Assembly (NCBI GenBank): GCA_045536815.1
Contig: JAZSOH010000008.1
Location: forward strand, 13,173 to 77,172
DNA length: 64,000 nt
Origin: UMGS1279 sp045536815
GTDB taxonomy: Bacteria; Bacillota; Clostridia; Oscillospirales; Acutalibacteraceae
Reading direction: 5' to 3'
Positions 34,553-42,646 of this stretch are shown piece after piece. The stretch's first letter is position 1. Each line of letters opens with the position of its first letter. The translations under genes were made by a program, and so were the position numbers. The notes beneath the pieces are model-generated. The model was given only the letters and a program-made list of their open reading frames with translations, did no database searches and had not been told where the DNA came from.

Positions 34553-35287
34553 ATGAAACAAGGATTATTTAAAATAATACAAAACGTAAAGCTTACCGAA
34601 AATGTTTATAAAATGCGCCTTTACGGTGATGTTAGCGAAATTAAAGCCCCCGGTGAATTTATTAACATAAGACTAGAGGGCAAATATCTTCGCCGTCCAA
34701 TTTCGGTTTGTGATAGGGATGAAAACACCGTTACAATTATTTACAAGGTTGTAGGTGAGGGTACCAAACAAATGTCCGAAATGGAGAGCGGTGAGCTTGA
34801 CGTTTTAACCGGTCTTGGTAATGGTTACAATCTTTCGCTTTCGGGCGATAATCCCGTTTTAATTGGTGGCGGGGTAGGCGTACCACCCCTTTATATGCTT
34901 GCAAAAGAGCTTGTAAAGGACGGGAAAAATGTAACAGTTATTTTAGGTTTTAATACAAAAAGCGAAATTTTCTACGAAAAAGAGTTTGAGGAACTTGGTG
35001 CCAAGGTTTTGGTTACAACGGTTGATGGCTCTTACGGAGTAAAGGGATTTGTTACAAACGCCCTTTCAAAAATAGATTATTCCTACTTTTATACCTGCGG
35101 TCCCGAGCCAATGCTAAAGGCAGTTTTTGGCGCGTCAAAAACCGAAGGACAGCTTAGCTTTGAGGAAAGAATGGGCTGCGGTTTTGGTGCTTGTATGGGT
35201 TGCTCTTGTAAAACTATAACAGGGTATAAGAGAATCTGTAAGGAAGGCCCCGTTATGCTGAAGGAGGATATCATATGGGAAGACTAA
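34553..35287 (+). CDS. pyrK: dihydroorotate dehydrogenase electron transfer subunit
   Basis: A 244-aa iron-sulfur flavoprotein passing electrons from PyrD to NAD. The FAD domain has RRPISVCDRDENT and GLGNGYNL; the NAD domain has VLIGGGVGVPPLYMLAKEL and YTCGPEPMLKAV. The C-terminal 2Fe-2S cluster Cys lie in MGCGFGACMGCSC, with a last Cys in KRICKEGPV. It overlaps pyrD by 13 nt, which implies coupled translation of the two subunits. Confidence 0.96.
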   Translation: MKQGLFKIIQNVKLTENVYKMRLYGDVSEIKAPGEFINIRLEGKYLRRPISVCDRDENTVTIIYKVVGEGTKQMSEMESGELDVLTGLGNGYNLSLSGDNPVLIGGGVGVPPLYMLAKELVKDGKNVTVILGFNTKSEIFYEKEFEELGAKVLVTTVDGSYGVKGFVTNALSKIDYSYFYTCGPEPMLKAVFGASKTEGQLSFEERMGCGFGACMGCSCKTITGYKRICKEGPVMLKEDIIWED

Positions 35288-36186
35288 GTGTTAATCTTTG
35301 TGGAATAGAGCTTGAGAATCCCGTTATCCCCGCAAGCGGAACCTTTGGATACGGATATGAATTTGCCGAGCTTTACGACATAAACAAACTTGGAACCTTT
35401 TCCTTTAAAGGTACAACAAGGGATGCGCGTTTTGGCAATCCTACACCTAGAATTGCCGAATGCCCTTCGGGTATGATAAATGCGGTTGGTCTTCAAAATC
35501 CCGGTGTGGAAAAGGTTATAAGCGAAGAACTTCCAAAGCTTAAAAAATGCTTTAACAAAAAGGTTATGGCGAATGTCAGTGGCTTTTCGGTTGAGGACTA
35601 TGCCTATACCTGCGAAAAGCTTGACGCTTGTGAACAGGTTGGTTGGCTTGAGGTTAATGTAAGCTGCCCTAACGTTCACGGTGGTGGCATGAGCTTTGGT
35701 ACCGAGCCTTCGGCCGCGGCTGAGGTTACTAAGGCCGTTAAGAAGGTAACAACCAAGCCTGTTATTATTAAGCTTTCACCAAACGTTACCGATATTGTTT
35801 CTATTGCAAAGGCTTGTGAAGATGCGGGTGCAGACGGAATTAGTCTTATAAACACACTGCTTGGAATGAGAATTGACCTTAGAACCAAAAGGCCTGTAAT
35901 AGCAAATAAAATGGGTGGTTTTTCGGGAAGCGCTATTTTCCCTGTAGCTGTTAGAATGGTTTATCAGGTGGCAAATGCCGTTAAAATTCCCGTTGTTGGT
36001 ATGGGCGGCGTTTCTTCGGCAGAGGATGTTTTAGAAATGATGCTTGCGGGTGCGACTGCAGTAGAGGTTGGTGCCGCAAACCTTGTAAATCCTTTTGCCT
36101 CAAGTGAAATTGTAGACAATTTAACAAATGTTATGGATAAATATGGTATCAAAAATTTAAAGGATATTATCGGAGGGGTTAAATAA
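35275..36186 (+). CDS. pyrD: dihydroorotate dehydrogenase, type 1B catalytic subunit
   Basis: A 303-aa FMN TIM-barrel enzyme, NAD-linked class 1B. ENPVIPASGTFGYG, TTRDARFGNPTPRI and NVSCPNVHGGGM include the catalytic Cys. KLSPNVTDI and GMGGVSSAEDVLEMMLAGATAVEVGAA (phosphate site) follow. The class is confirmed by the adjacent pyrK. It overlaps pyrK at the start, and its stop overlaps the pyrF ATG (TAATG). Confidence 0.97.
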   Translation: MGRLSVNLCGIELENPVIPASGTFGYGYEFAELYDINKLGTFSFKGTTRDARFGNPTPRIAECPSGMINAVGLQNPGVEKVISEELPKLKKCFNKKVMANVSGFSVEDYAYTCEKLDACEQVGWLEVNVSCPNVHGGGMSFGTEPSAAAEVTKAVKKVTTKPVIIKLSPNVTDIVSIAKACEDAGADGISLINTLLGMRIDLRTKRPVIANKMGGFSGSAIFPVAVRMVYQVANAVKIPVVGMGGVSSAEDVLEMMLAGATAVEVGAANLVNPFASSEIVDNLTNVMDKYGIKNLKDIIGGVK

Positions 36187-36884
36187 TGGGTAAGGACGTT
36201 ATAGTTGCTTGTGATTTTTCAAGCGCAAGCAAGGTTTATGAATTTCTAGATAAATTTAAAGGCAGAAAGCCTTTTGTTAAAATCGGTATGGAGCTTTTCT
36301 ATGCCGAAGGCCCTCAGATTGTAAAGGAAATTAAGAAAAGAGGCCATAAAATCTTTTTAGATTTAAAGCTTCACGATATACCTAATACTGTTAAAAAATC
36401 TATGGCAGTGCTTTCGAATTTAGATGTTGATATTACAAATCTTCACGCTTCGGGCACCGTTTCTATGATGGAAGCGGCTTTGGAAGGCCTCACCCGTGAG
36501 GATGGAACAAGACCTCTTTTGATTGCGGTTACACAGCTAACATCAACCGACCAAGAAAGAATGGAAAAGGACCTTCTTATTAAAGAACCTATTGATAAGG
36601 TTGTTATGCATTATGCTCATAACGCGAAAATTGCCGGACTTGACGGTGTTGTTTGTTCACCTCTTGAAGCGGGTAAGGTTCACGAAACCTGCGGCAGCAA
36701 CTTTTTGACAATCACCCCCGGTGTTCGCTTTGCTGACGGAGAGGTGGGCGACCAAAAAAGAGTTATGACACCTGCCGAGGCCAAGAAAATCGGTAGCGAT
36801 TATATAGTTGTTGGTAGACCGATTACCGCAGCAGAGGACCCCGTAGCCGCATATGAACGCTGCGTAAAAGAATTTGTTGATTAG
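36186..36884 (+). CDS. pyrF: orotidine 5'-phosphate decarboxylase
   Basis: A 232-aa class I OMP decarboxylase giving UMP. The catalytic Asp-Lys-Asp array sits in FLDLKLHDIPNTV. VKIGMELFYAEGP, LHASGTVSMMEAA, TPGVRFADGEVGDQKR and IVVGRPITAAEDP are further family motifs. Its start overlaps the pyrD stop. Confidence 0.96.
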   Translation: MGKDVIVACDFSSASKVYEFLDKFKGRKPFVKIGMELFYAEGPQIVKEIKKRGHKIFLDLKLHDIPNTVKKSMAVLSNLDVDITNLHASGTVSMMEAALEGLTREDGTRPLLIAVTQLTSTDQERMEKDLLIKEPIDKVVMHYAHNAKIAGLDGVVCSPLEAGKVHETCGSNFLTITPGVRFADGEVGDQKRVMTPAEAKKIGSDYIVVGRPITAAEDPVAAYERCVKEFVD

Positions 36885-36894
36885 GAGAATTAAA

Positions 36895-37551
36895 ATGGAG
36901 AGCTACAAAAGAGAGTTTATTCAGTTTTTAGAGGGCGCAGGAGTTTTAAAATTTGGTGATTTCACCGCTAAGAGCGGAAGAAAAATTCCTTATTTTATAA
37001 ATGCGGGCGATATTAAAACAGGCGAACAAATATGTAAGCTTGGCGAATTCTATGCAAAGGCATATTTCGAAAAGGTCGGCAACAAAAAAACAGTGCTTTA
37101 CGGCCCTGCATATAAGGGAATTCCTATTGCTGTGTCTGTAGCGGTTGCTCTCGCCAAAAATGGTCTTGACGTACCCTTCTTTTTCAACCGTAAGGAAGAA
37201 AAGGACCATGGTGAAGGCGGCGTTTTCGTTGGTTATAAACCTAAGGAAGGCGAAGAAATTGTTATTGTTGAAGACGTTATTACTGCAGGTACAGCTATAA
37301 GGGAGAGTATGGCTAACCTTTCTTCGCTTAGCGGCACAAAGGTTGCAGCTACCTTTGTTATGGTTGACCGTAAAGAAAAGGGCCAAACTGAAAAATCTGC
37401 AATGGCAGAGGTTGGCGAAGAATTTGGCTTCCCCGTTTATTCGGTTGTAGACGTTTACGATATAATCGAGTATCTTGAAGAAGACGAAAAGAATAAAGAA
37501 AACGTAGAAAGAATAAAGAAGTATCTTGAAGTAAACGGCGCAAAAGAGTAG
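36895..37551 (+). CDS. pyrE: orotate phosphoribosyltransferase
   Basis: A 218-aa PRTase adding ribose phosphate to orotate. ATG 36895 has AGGAG 7 nt upstream. Motifs: FTAKSGRKIPYFINAG, YGPAYKGIPIAV, the KEEKDHGEGG loop and the PRPP motif IVIVEDVITAGTAIRES. The C-terminal 30 residues are charged and helical, longer than in many homologues but common in Clostridia. Confidence 0.96.
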   Translation: MESYKREFIQFLEGAGVLKFGDFTAKSGRKIPYFINAGDIKTGEQICKLGEFYAKAYFEKVGNKKTVLYGPAYKGIPIAVSVAVALAKNGLDVPFFFNRKEEKDHGEGGVFVGYKPKEGEEIVIVEDVITAGTAIRESMANLSSLSGTKVAATFVMVDRKEKGQTEKSAMAEVGEEFGFPVYSVVDVYDIIEYLEEDEKNKENVERIKKYLEVNGAKE

Positions 37552-37592
37552 TTTTTCCTTTCAAGCGCCAAATACGGAAAGGAATTTATTAG

Positions 37593-38672
37593 ATGAGAAG
37601 CTTAATTGACATTTTTGATTTTAGTGTAGAAGAGTTAGATGAGCTTATTGCTACTGCTGAGGATATTATCGATTCGCCAAATAAATATAGCGAAAGCTGT
37701 AGGGGCAAAAAACTTGCAACACTTTTTTTCGAGCCTTCGACAAGAACAAGGCTTAGTTTTGAGGCGGCTATGTATGAACTTGGCGGTAATGTTATAGGGT
37801 TTTCTGAGGCGTCCAGTTCTTCTTCCGCCAAGGGCGAAAGCGTTGCCGATACCGCTAAAATCATTAGTCTTTATGCCGACATTATTGCTATGCGGCACCC
37901 AAAAGAGGGGGCGCCCTTTGTGGCGGCTAAAAACGCAACTATTCCGGTTATAAATGCGGGTGATGGCGGACATGCCCATCCAACCCAGACTCTTGCCGAT
38001 TTGCTTACAATTCATCGCGAAAAGGGAAGGCTAAATAACCTTACAGTAGGACTTTGCGGTGATTTGAAGTTTGGAAGAACCGTACATTCACTTATTACTG
38101 CTCTTTCAAGGTATGAGGGTATTAAGTTTGTGCTCATTTCACCCAAGGAGCTTAAGGTTCCTAACTATGTAAAGGAAGAGGTTTTGGACAAAACGGGCCT
38201 CTGCTACGAAGAAACCGCCGATTTAGAAGGTGCCATTAAGGACCTTGACATTCTTTATATGACCCGAATTCAGCGTGAGCGTTTTACCGACGATAACGAA
38301 TATTTAAGGCTTAAGGATAGTTATATTTTAACGCCCGAAAAGCTTGAAAGCGCTAAGGAAGACTTGGCTATACTTCACCCGCTTCCAAGGGTTAACGAGA
38401 TAAGCGTTAAGGTTGATAGCGATAAAAGAGCTTGTTATTTCAAACAGGCCCTTTACGGCAAATATATGCGCATGGCACTTATTCTCAAGCTTTTAAATCA
38501 AACAGATTGCGCTAAAAATCAGTTAGAACAGGGCAGAGAAATAGAAGGGCTCATGTGTAAGAATCCAAATTGTATAACTTCGGTCGAGCAGGAACTTTCA
38601 CACCTTTTTAAATCCTCTGAGACTGATAGTAGCGTTTATAGATGCGTATATTGCGAAAATGAGGTAAAATAG
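37593..38672 (+). CDS. pyrB: aspartate carbamoyltransferase fused to a PyrI-type zinc domain
   Basis: A 359-aa protein. Residues 1 to about 305 are the catalytic chain: FFEPSTRTRLSFEAA, the HPTQTLADLLTIH motif, MTRIQRERF and HPLPRVNEI. The last 50 or so residues contain C-x4-C (CKNPNC), 23 residues, then C-x2-C (CVYC). This is exactly the Cys spacing of the zinc domain of the regulatory chain PyrI in E. coli. The N-terminal allosteric nucleotide-binding domain of PyrI is absent. In the E. coli holoenzyme the zinc domain mediates contact between catalytic and regulatory chains, so here it probably serves assembly rather than allosteric control. It is the last gene of the pyr operon. Confidence 0.95.
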   Translation: MRSLIDIFDFSVEELDELIATAEDIIDSPNKYSESCRGKKLATLFFEPSTRTRLSFEAAMYELGGNVIGFSEASSSSSAKGESVADTAKIISLYADIIAMRHPKEGAPFVAAKNATIPVINAGDGGHAHPTQTLADLLTIHREKGRLNNLTVGLCGDLKFGRTVHSLITALSRYEGIKFVLISPKELKVPNYVKEEVLDKTGLCYEETADLEGAIKDLDILYMTRIQRERFTDDNEYLRLKDSYILTPEKLESAKEDLAILHPLPRVNEISVKVDSDKRACYFKQALYGKYMRMALILKLLNQTDCAKNQLEQGREIEGLMCKNPNCITSVEQELSHLFKSSETDSSVYRCVYCENEVK

Positions 38673-38703
38673 AGGTGCGTTTTCACGTTAAATTGCACTT
38701 TTA
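38673..38703 (+). terminator. weak terminator after pyrB
   Basis: AGGTGC pairs with GCACTT (one G-T pair), with an inner CGTTTTCACG hairpin, followed by TTTT. The stem is short, so some read-through into the pur leader is possible. Confidence 0.4.
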
Positions 38704-38729
38704 ATAGGCTTTAAATATTAAAGTGAGCC

Positions 38730-38758
38730 TTGACACATACATCGTTAGATGGTATAAT
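38730..38758 (+). promoter_or_regulatory. promoter of the pur operon
   Basis: A perfect TTGACA, 17 nt and perfect TATAAT, placed so that transcription starts about 15 nt before the riboswitch. Confidence 0.93.
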
Positions 38759-38778
38759 ATTAGAGTAAAATATTTAGG

Positions 38779-38897
38779 TATTTTTTCGTTACTGACGGAT
38801 TATAGTGGAGCACCACATGGAGCGAAAAAATTAAAAGCCGACCGTCTGGGTGCATTTGCTTTTTGAAAAAAGGAGCAAGTGCGCCATTTTCTTTTTT
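38779..38897 (+). ncRNA. ZTP (pfl) riboswitch with overlapping terminator
   Basis: The aptamer (38779-38853) matches the ZTP/ZMP riboswitch. TTTTTCG...CGAAAAA forms P1, with GTTACTGACGG on its 3' side. A GTGG/CCAC hairpin is followed by GGAGCG. After a short linker comes CCGTCTGGGTGC, the counterpart of the conserved CCGCCUGGGC. The pseudoknot covaries: GACGG pairs with CCGTC, where the common form is GGCG with CGCC. The 3' part GGTGCATTTGCT pairs with AGCAAGTGCGCC (to about 38885) to make a terminator with a T-rich tail. Binding of ZMP/ZTP should hold the CTGGGTGC strand in the aptamer and permit transcription of the purine genes. It precedes purE by about 15 nt. ZMP is AICAR monophosphate, the substrate of PurV in this operon. 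Confidence 0.92.
38849..38897 (+). terminator. riboswitch expression-platform terminator
   Basis: GGTGCATTTGCT...AGCAAGTGCGCC stem followed by ATTTTCTTTTTT. It shares its 5' bases with the ZTP aptamer's 3' conserved strand, so the two structures exclude each other. Confidence 0.85.
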
Positions 38898-38911
38898 AGG
38901 GAGGAAAAATT

Positions 38912-39400
38912 ATGAAAAAAATTGCAATTATTATGGGTAGCGACAGCGATTTGCCGATAGTAAAAAAGGCTACCGATACCTTAAAAGAGTTTGAAGTGCC
39001 TTTTGAGGTACATATTTATTCCGCTCACAGAACACCCGTTGAGGCACGCGATTTTGCTGTTTCGGCAAGGGAGAATGGTTTTGGTGCAATAATTGCGGCG
39101 GCAGGTATGGCGGCACATTTGGCAGGTGCTATTGCGGCTAATACAACGCTTCCCGTAATTGGTATCCCTTGCAGTAGTTCTAATCTTGATGGGCTTGATG
39201 CCTTGCTTTCAACCGTTATGATGCCCAGCGGTATACCCGTTGCAACTGTTGCAATAAACGGTGGCGCAAATGCCGCACTTCTTGCAATTCAAATTCTCGC
39301 AGTTGAGGATAAAGAACTTGCAGCAAAGCTTGATGAAAAAAGAATAAGCGATGCTAATAAGGTACTGCTTAAAGATAAATCCGTAATGGAAAAACTTTAA
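38912..39400 (+). CDS. purE: N5-CAIR mutase / AIR carboxylase
   Basis: A 162-aa PurE octamer subunit. Motifs: IIMGSDSDLP (phosphate binding), IYSAHRTPVEA, AGMAAHLAGAIAANTTLPVIGIP and DALLSTVMMPSGIPVATVAINGG. Bacterial class I PurE needs N5-CAIR from PurK, while class II PurE uses CO2 directly. No purK lies in this cluster, so the class is not settled from context. First gene after the ZTP riboswitch. Confidence 0.96.
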   Translation: MKKIAIIMGSDSDLPIVKKATDTLKEFEVPFEVHIYSAHRTPVEARDFAVSARENGFGAIIAAAGMAAHLAGAIAANTTLPVIGIPCSSSNLDGLDALLSTVMMPSGIPVATVAINGGANAALLAIQILAVEDKELAAKLDEKRISDANKVLLKDKSVMEKL

Positions 39401-39440
39401 TTTTGTTTAAAATTTTAATCTATATAAAGGAGAAATAAAA

Positions 39441-40127
39441 ATGAAAAAAGAACTTACTTACAAAGGAAAAACAAAGGATGTTTATTCACTTGAAAATGGC
39501 AACTGCCTTTTAAAATTCAAGGACGACTGCACCGGTAAAGACGGTGTTTTTGACCCAGGCGAAAACGCAGTAGGTCTTACAATTGACGGTGTTGGCGACG
39601 TTAACCTTCGTATGTCTATATATTTCTTCGAAAAAGTTAATGCCGCAGGTATTAAAACACATTATGTAAATGCAAATCTTGAAGATACAACTATGGAAGT
39701 TTTATCTGCTAAGGTTTTTGGTAAAGGCTTAGAAGTTATTTGTCGTTATAAAGCCGTTGGAAGTTTTTATCGCCGCTATAGCGATTATGTAACTGAGGGT
39801 GCCGACCTTGACGCATATGTTGAAATGACCTTTAAAAACGACGCAAAGGGAGACCCACTTGTTACTAAAGAGGGTCTTGCACAGCTTGGCGTTATGAACT
39901 ATAAACAGTATGATGATGTTGAAGATATGACCAAGAAAATCACAAAAATTATCGCTGACGACCTTAAAGAAAAGGGACTTGACCTTTACGATATTAAATT
40001 TGAGTTTGGTTATGACGAAAACGGCGACGTTATGCTTATTGACGAAATTGCTTCGGGTAATATGCGCGTTTATAAGGATGGCGAATATATCGACCCGATG
40101 ACACTTTCAAAACTTTTCTTCGCTTAA
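39441..40127 (+). CDS. purC: SAICAR synthetase
   Basis: A 228-aa enzyme condensing CAIR with aspartate. YKGKTKDVYSLENGNCLLKFKD is the typical start. The C-terminal signature region reads YDIKFEFGYDENGDVMLIDEIASGNMRVYKDG, with ASGNMR and IDEI. It is slightly short in the central part (about 228 versus 235-240) but complete. Confidence 0.95.
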   Translation: MKKELTYKGKTKDVYSLENGNCLLKFKDDCTGKDGVFDPGENAVGLTIDGVGDVNLRMSIYFFEKVNAAGIKTHYVNANLEDTTMEVLSAKVFGKGLEVICRYKAVGSFYRRYSDYVTEGADLDAYVEMTFKNDAKGDPLVTKEGLAQLGVMNYKQYDDVEDMTKKITKIIADDLKEKGLDLYDIKFEFGYDENGDVMLIDEIASGNMRVYKDGEYIDPMTLSKLFFA

Positions 40128-40151
40128 TATATTTTGATTTAGGAGTATAAC

Positions 40152-41576
40152 ATGGGTGGTTTTTTTGGCGCAGTCACTAAAGGTGACGCAATAGCAGATG
40201 CATTTTTCGGTGCAGACTATCATTCTCATCTTGGAACCCGTCGCGGCGGTATAGCGGCGTTTGACAAAGAACTTGGTTTGCAAAGAGAAATCCATAACAT
40301 ACAAAATTCACCATTTCGAACTAAGTTTGAAAAGGTTTTTGATGAAATGAAGGGAACCTCGGCAATTGGTTGCATAAGCGATTTTGAACCGCAACCCCTT
40401 TTAATCCGTTCAAACCTTGGTACCTATGCGCTTTGTGTTATTGGAACTATAAATAACGCAACTGAGCTTATAAATCAGTTTCTTTCCTTTAGCGGCGGTC
40501 ACTTTAGCGTTATGACAGGCGGCCACGTTAATATGATAGAGCTTGTGGCGGCGCTTATAAATCAAAAAAGCGATTTTGTAGATGGTATCAAGTTTGCTCA
40601 AGAGCAAATTGACGGAACGGCATCAATTTTAATTCTTAAAGATGACGGTAAAATAATTGCGGCGAGAGACCGCTTGGGACGATTGCCCATTATCGTAGGT
40701 AAGGGCGAGAAGGGGCACTGCGTTTCCTTTGAATCTTTTGCTTATGAAAAACTTGGGTACGAGTTTTATAAGGAGCTTGGCCCGGGTGAAATAATTGAAC
40801 TTACCGCCGACGAGGTTAAGGTTTTGAAAGAGCCGGGCAAACGCAAAAAAATCTGTTCGTTTCTTTGGAGCTATTACGGTTACCCAACCTCAATTTATGA
40901 GGGAATAAACGTTGAGATGATGAGGTACCGCAATGGCGAGATTATGGCTAGAAACGATATGGCAGAGAAAAGCGCAACAGAGGTTGACTATGTTGGTGGA
41001 GTTCCAGATTCGGGTACACCACACGCTATAGGCTACGCTAATGAGAGTCATAAAAAATTCGCAAGAGCTTTTATTAAATATACTCCCACATGGGCAAGAA
41101 GCTTTACTCCTACTCACCAAAACGAGCGTAATAAGGTTGCTAAAATGAAGCAAATTGCAATTCACGACCTTATTAAAGATAAAAATCTTCTTTTTGTTGA
41201 CGATTCTATAGTAAGAGGAACTCAGCTTAAGGAAACGGTTGATTTTCTTTATTCTAATGGCGCAAAATCGGTTCATATGCGCTCGGCGTGTCCACCCATT
41301 ATGTATGGTTGTAAATATTTAAATTTCTCTCGTGCGACAAGTGATATGGACCTTATCGCAAGAAGGGTTATTGTGGAGCTTGAAGGAGAAGAGGGACTTA
41401 AATATATAGACGAGTATGCCGACTCAAAAACCGAAAGAGGCAAAAATATGCGAAAGGCAATTTGCGACAAATTCCATTTCGCATCACTTGAATTTCAGTC
41501 CCTTGAGGGAATTATTGAAGCAATAGGCTTAGATGAAAGCGAACTTTGCACATATTGCTGGAACGGAAAGGAATAA
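40152..41576 (+). CDS. purF: PurF-family amidophosphoribosyltransferase lacking the catalytic Cys
   Basis: A 474-aa protein with the Ntn-glutaminase and PRTase domains of PurF. Active PurF begins, after processing, with Cys1 (MCGIVGI in E. coli). Here the start reads MGGFFGAVTKG, so the nucleophile position is Gly. An in-frame TAG at 40140, four codons upstream, rules out an extension carrying a Cys. Ntn-fold features remain (SHLGTRRGG, IAARDRLGRLP). The PRTase PRPP motif is intact, FVDDSIVRGTQLKETV, but the usual YFARPDS segment is replaced by YYGYPTS. The glutaminase half should be dead, leaving ammonia-dependent synthesis, a partner glutaminase or a regulatory role. Cys-less PurF paralogues are known to me from Bacteroides and Clostridia. 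Here it holds the normal purF place in the operon. Confidence 0.9.
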   Translation: MGGFFGAVTKGDAIADAFFGADYHSHLGTRRGGIAAFDKELGLQREIHNIQNSPFRTKFEKVFDEMKGTSAIGCISDFEPQPLLIRSNLGTYALCVIGTINNATELINQFLSFSGGHFSVMTGGHVNMIELVAALINQKSDFVDGIKFAQEQIDGTASILILKDDGKIIAARDRLGRLPIIVGKGEKGHCVSFESFAYEKLGYEFYKELGPGEIIELTADEVKVLKEPGKRKKICSFLWSYYGYPTSIYEGINVEMMRYRNGEIMARNDMAEKSATEVDYVGGVPDSGTPHAIGYANESHKKFARAFIKYTPTWARSFTPTHQNERNKVAKMKQIAIHDLIKDKNLLFVDDSIVRGTQLKETVDFLYSNGAKSVHMRSACPPIMYGCKYLNFSRATSDMDLIARRVIVELEGEEGLKYIDEYADSKTERGKNMRKAICDKFHFASLEFQSLEGIIEAIGLDESELCTYCWNGKE

Positions 41577-41580
41577 AACT

Positions 41581-42624
41581 ATGCATAACAAATCTATGTC
41601 TGAAAGCTACGCCGCTGCAGGTGTTGATATTACTGCAGGTTACAAATCGGTTGAGCTTATGAAAAAGCATATCGCCCGTACAAAAAATGAGGGTTGCCTT
41701 GATGATGTTGGCGGCTTTGGTGGTTGTTTTGGATTGGATCTTACAGGTATTACCGAGCCTGTTTTGGTAAGCGGCACCGACGGAGTTGGCACAAAAATTA
41801 AACTCGCAATGTTGCTTGATAAGCACGATACAATTGGTATTGACTGTGTTGCAATGTGTGCAAACGATATAATTTGTTGTGGTGCTAAGCCGCTTTTCTT
41901 CCTTGATTATATTGCTTGCGGTAAAAACTTCCCTGAAAAAATTGCCGAAATTGTCGGTGGCGTTGCAGAGGGTTGTGTTCAGGCGGGTTGCGCCCTTATT
42001 GGCGGCGAAACTGCCGAGCATCCCGGCCTTATGCCTGAGGAGGATTATGACCTTGCAGGTTATTGCACAGGCGTTGTTGATAAGAAAAAAATTCTTGATA
42101 ATTCTACCGTTAGTGAGGGCGATGCTATAATTGCTCTAGCTTCAACAGGTATCCATTCTAACGGTTTTTCACTAGTTAGAAAGGTTTTTGATATTGAAAA
42201 CGCTGACCTTAAAGCACCTGTTGATGAGCTTTCGGGTAAATCACTTGGCGAAACACTTTTAACACCTACTAAAATTTACGTTAAGAGCGTACTCGCCCTT
42301 ATGGAAGAGGTTAAGGTTAAGGCGGTATCCCATATTACAGGCGGCGGATTTTATGAAAATATTCCTCGTAGTTTGCCTAAAGGATATTCAGCTAAAATTA
42401 AAAAGTCAGATGTTAAAATTCTTCCTATTTTCAGTCTTATTCAAAAGGTTGGAAATATTCCTGAGCGCGATATGTTCAACACCTTTAATATGGGCGTTGG
42501 TATGAGTATTGTTGTTGCTAAAGAGGATGCAGAAAAAGCCGTTAAAATTTTGAATGAAAATGGCGAAAACGCATACGTTCTTGGCGAAATCGTTAAGTCC
42601 GATGAGGGCGTAATTTTAGAATAA
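41581..42624 (+). CDS. purM: AIR synthetase (phosphoribosylformylglycinamidine cyclo-ligase)
   Basis: A 347-aa PurM. ATG 41581 has AAAGGAAT upstream; an in-frame ATG at 41533 lies inside purF. Motifs: ESYAAAGVDITAGYKSVELM, LVSGTDGVGTKIKLAM (Mg-ATP site), GIDCVAMCANDIICCGAKPLFFLDY, ALIGGETAEHPG and HITGGGFYENIPR. It lies 4 nt after purF. Confidence 0.96.
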   Translation: MHNKSMSESYAAAGVDITAGYKSVELMKKHIARTKNEGCLDDVGGFGGCFGLDLTGITEPVLVSGTDGVGTKIKLAMLLDKHDTIGIDCVAMCANDIICCGAKPLFFLDYIACGKNFPEKIAEIVGGVAEGCVQAGCALIGGETAEHPGLMPEEDYDLAGYCTGVVDKKKILDNSTVSEGDAIIALASTGIHSNGFSLVRKVFDIENADLKAPVDELSGKSLGETLLTPTKIYVKSVLALMEEVKVKAVSHITGGGFYENIPRSLPKGYSAKIKKSDVKILPIFSLIQKVGNIPERDMFNTFNMGVGMSIVVAKEDAEKAVKILNENGENAYVLGEIVKSDEGVILE

Positions 42625-42646
42625 TTTATCTCGCGGAGGGGTTAAA

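Noticed and set aside
40140..40160. Mis-annotated purF start hiding an upstream Cys
   Set aside because: TAG at 40140 is in frame, and AGGAG is correctly spaced for ATG 40152; no Cys codon lies between.
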